From positions 682,001 to 746,000 of the forward strand of contig NZ_CP047396.1 of assembly GCF_020541305.1 (NCBI RefSeq): a stretch of 64,000 nt of DNA, read 5' to 3'. The DNA comes from Candidatus Vallotiella adelgis (GTDB lineage Bacteria > Pseudomonadota > Gammaproteobacteria > Burkholderiales > Burkholderiaceae). Below, piece by piece: positions 62,154-64,000 of this stretch. A program made the translations under genes and the position numbers. Below the pieces are notes generated by a model. It was given only the letters and a program-made list of their open reading frames with translations, was not told where the DNA came from and searched no databases. Each line of letters begins with the position of its first letter. Position 1 is the stretch's first letter.

Positions 62154-62672
62154 TCAATGCGGCATCGTCAATGGGCAATTATCGTCCGAGCTGATAACTT
62201 CGAGTCTATCGCCGCCATGCGCGTGGACCTCATCGAGAGTCGCCTTGCGAACGTCCCTAACTGTCAACGAAAATCGTAAAGCCATTCCAGCTAAAGGAGG
62301 ATTGCCATCTAGAACAACCTTGTCTTCGACGAGATCAGTTACTGTATAAATTATCGTATCGACTGCGTCATGCACGCCTGCAGGCGTTCCCTCGAACTGC
62401 ATCCCAACTTCGAGCGGCTCAGAAAATCGCTCTCGACGTTCGATGTTAAGCAATTTAGAATCATAGTCTCCGAATGCATCAGCTGGCTCAAGCTGGATCT
62501 GCGTTGAGAACCCTGTCTCATGGCCCTCTAACACTTCCTCGATTTTCGGAAATGTTTGATGATACCCGCCATGCAGATAGATGATCTGCTTTTCTTCTTC
62601 CTCGATCCAGTTACCCTGGGCATCCGATAGCTTATAGACAACAGAAACGATGGTATTCTTCGTAATTTTCAT
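62154..62672 (-). CDS. FKBP-type peptidyl-prolyl isomerase, SlyD-like
   Basis: From MKITKNTIVSVVYKLSD the product is 172 residues; an ATG 12 codons upstream has no family support. The FKBP half-barrel and the inserted flap domain are visible: LHGGYHQTFPKIEEVLEGHE (about 36-55), QLEPADAFGDYD (about 63) and VVLDGNPPLAGMALRF (about 128). The short acidic tail lacks the His/Cys-rich metal-binding tail of E. coli SlyD. With tig it is one of two intact prolyl isomerases here. The initiator side has no clear ribosome-binding site. Confidence 0.85.
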   Translation of the reverse strand: MKITKNTIVSVVYKLSDAQGNWIEEEEKQIIYLHGGYHQTFPKIEEVLEGHETGFSTQIQLEPADAFGDYDSKLLNIERRERFSEPLEVGMQFEGTPAGVHDAVDTIIYTVTDLVEDKVVLDGNPPLAGMALRFSLTVRDVRKATLDEVHAHGGDRLEVISSDDNCPLTMPH

Positions 62673-64000
62673 TCGACTCTCTAGAATATAAACCCGTATT
62701 ATACGCACGCTTGTGTGGACCTACCCACTGGAGCCGTGTGTGTTATCGCGAGTTGTTTTTAACACACATATCGGCTACTCGCGTCCGCGTTTATCGGCTG
62801 CACTCTACTCCAATATCTTGATATAACTACTTTCCATCTTGATAGCGAAGGAAGATAGTTGATGCGGCGGCGCTAATGAGAAACATTATTGTTAGTTTAA
62901 TAGGCTCTTCTTAATATTTATCTCAGGTTATCTAGATAGTGTTAGTTGATCTGATATAGCGTGACGATGTTGAATCACGCATGATCTAGCAGTGTATGTT
63001 GCGTGGCGATGTTAGTTGGGACAGTGCGAACATTGAATATCTAAACACTTGCTAGCTATCTGCGCGTTAGCATCAATTGATATTACCCGTTTAGAGAAGT
63101 GAATCTACTGTCTACATGAGCGAGTAGGGCTTGTGGGCTATGCAGTTATTCCAACTGTTGCTTATAATATTAGTTAGGCGTTATGATAGATTTTAATGTG
63201 ATTCAGACGGTGTAGCAGCAACAAAACTTTTACTGTGCTCAGGATGACCACCAAAAGTAATTCAGGATTTTAGCCAATCAAGAAACGAGCGATCACGTCG
63301 GGCGACATGCTTTACCTAACTCCGAAAATCGGACACAATAAGATTGTGCTAAGCAGACACGTAAACTGTTGAAGTAGTTGTTCGCGCGTCTTTAAATATC
63401 AGACCTCTCCCAAAAATTCCTGTACTATTCTGCCGAGCATGCAGCGCTGGTTTAGATGCGAGTCTCCGAACTACATGCATTCAAATTAAATGCATGTAAG
63501 CAAAAATTCAGCTGTTCTACATCCAGAAACAGTGTAGGAGGTTGTGGTTGTAGATTAGGCTGAGTAGATTCCTGAGTCGTGTGCAGATATTACGGAACTT
63601 TTCGGAAATTACTGGAGTAGTACGAAACGTGAGTATTTTGAGCTACTCGTGTGCATCGCTGTCGTGGCATGCGTTTGTTGTTCGGCGCATTGTCGAAAGC
63701 AGTGTTAATGAATTTGAAAACGCTTTTTCTATACGACAACATGCGTCATTAGTTAAATAGAGACTGAGCAAAGCTAGTACAGGACTAGCATAAAGCTATT
63801 ACTGCGCTAGCTATTCAACGAGTCCTTCCTAAGGGAAGGTAACACATCCAGAATTCGTTTATGACATATCTATTGTATAAATAGCATGGTCCAGTTTAGA
63901 TACAGATTACTAATCTGTAGGAAAAGACAGACCTTCTGTTTTCCGTAAAATAAGATTCTGTCTAGAACAAGTAATGAATCCACCTAAGATTTATCGACGG
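62673..64000. other. 1.3-kb non-coding right end
   Basis: No gene or readable remnant is seen. It holds a 9-bp repeat TGTGTGTTA/TAACACACA with a 14-nt loop at 62737-62768, and a perfect 10-bp repeat TACATGCATT/AATGCATGTA with a 7-nt loop at 63472-63498. Confidence 0.5.

Overview
The window looks like a piece of a shrinking Burkholderiaceae (Betaproteobacteria) genome, most likely a host-restricted endosymbiont of the Vallotia/Mycoavidus/Glomeribacter kind. The genus is inferred from remembered gene order and protein resemblance; no search was run. Almost every intact protein resembles a Burkholderia-type single-copy housekeeping protein, and blocks of Burkholderia-like gene order survive (cyaY-lptM-lysA; yciB-bolA-PPIase-purL; tRNA-Leu-tig-clpP-clpX-lon-tRNA-Val; mfd/ispD-ispF; cysS-alkA-accA-tilS-lysC-tRNA-Ser; lpxH/trmJ/suhB). 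Summing the genes listed here gives about 42 kb of coding sequence in 64 kb (about two thirds). The rest is long AT-leaning non-coding DNA with dying genes. There are no IS elements, prophage genes, CRISPR arrays, secretion systems or rRNA genes.

Layout: 0-8.7 kb holds a possible PBP1a tail, cyaY, lptM, lysA, yciB, bolA, a parvulin pseudogene and purL. 9.6-13.1 kb holds pgi, an unrecognised small gene and an MFS transporter. 13.3-20.9 kb is the proteostasis block (tRNA-Val, lon, clpX, clpP, tig, tRNA-Leu). 21-27.2 kb has a squalene/phytoene-synthase-like gene, a fused ispD-ispF reading frame and mfd. 27.2-29.6 kb is a gene desert. 29.6-40.8 kb has pspA, a TPR membrane protein, tRNA-His, dusA, a Nudix gene, pyrD, tadA and a squalene-synthase-like gene separated by large gaps. 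41-41.7 kb is an extremely AT-rich island. 42.7-49 kb has photolyase, yqhA, fumarase, bacterioferritin, murI and bfd. 50-62.7 kb has tRNA-Ser, lysC, tilS, accA, alkA, cysS, a TPR protein, a ppiB remnant, lpxH, trmJ, suhB, a mutS remnant and slyD.

Together the genes describe a cell that still makes an envelope (murI, lysA/lysC for diaminopimelate and lysine, lpxH, lptM, accA, isoprenoids by ispDF with squalene-type chemistry), purines and pyrimidines (purL, pyrD) and central carbon intermediates (pgi, fumarase). It also maintains tRNAs (tadA, tilS, trmJ, dusA, cysS), iron (cyaY, bfr, bfd) and protein quality control. Of the DNA maintenance functions seen here, mfd, an AlkA-type glycosylase and photolyase survive, but mutS is only a fragment. 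Three peptidyl-prolyl isomerases or their remnants (parvulin, ppiB and perhaps ppiA) are broken, while tig and slyD remain.

The most unusual signal is physical. The window carries many perfect inverted repeats, between genes and inside conserved genes. The extremes are a 48-base spacer-less palindrome inside the fumarase gene and a 45-base one centred on the stop codon of the Nudix gene. The tetranucleotide CTAG, rare in most proteobacteria, is about four times over chance in the gaps I counted by hand.
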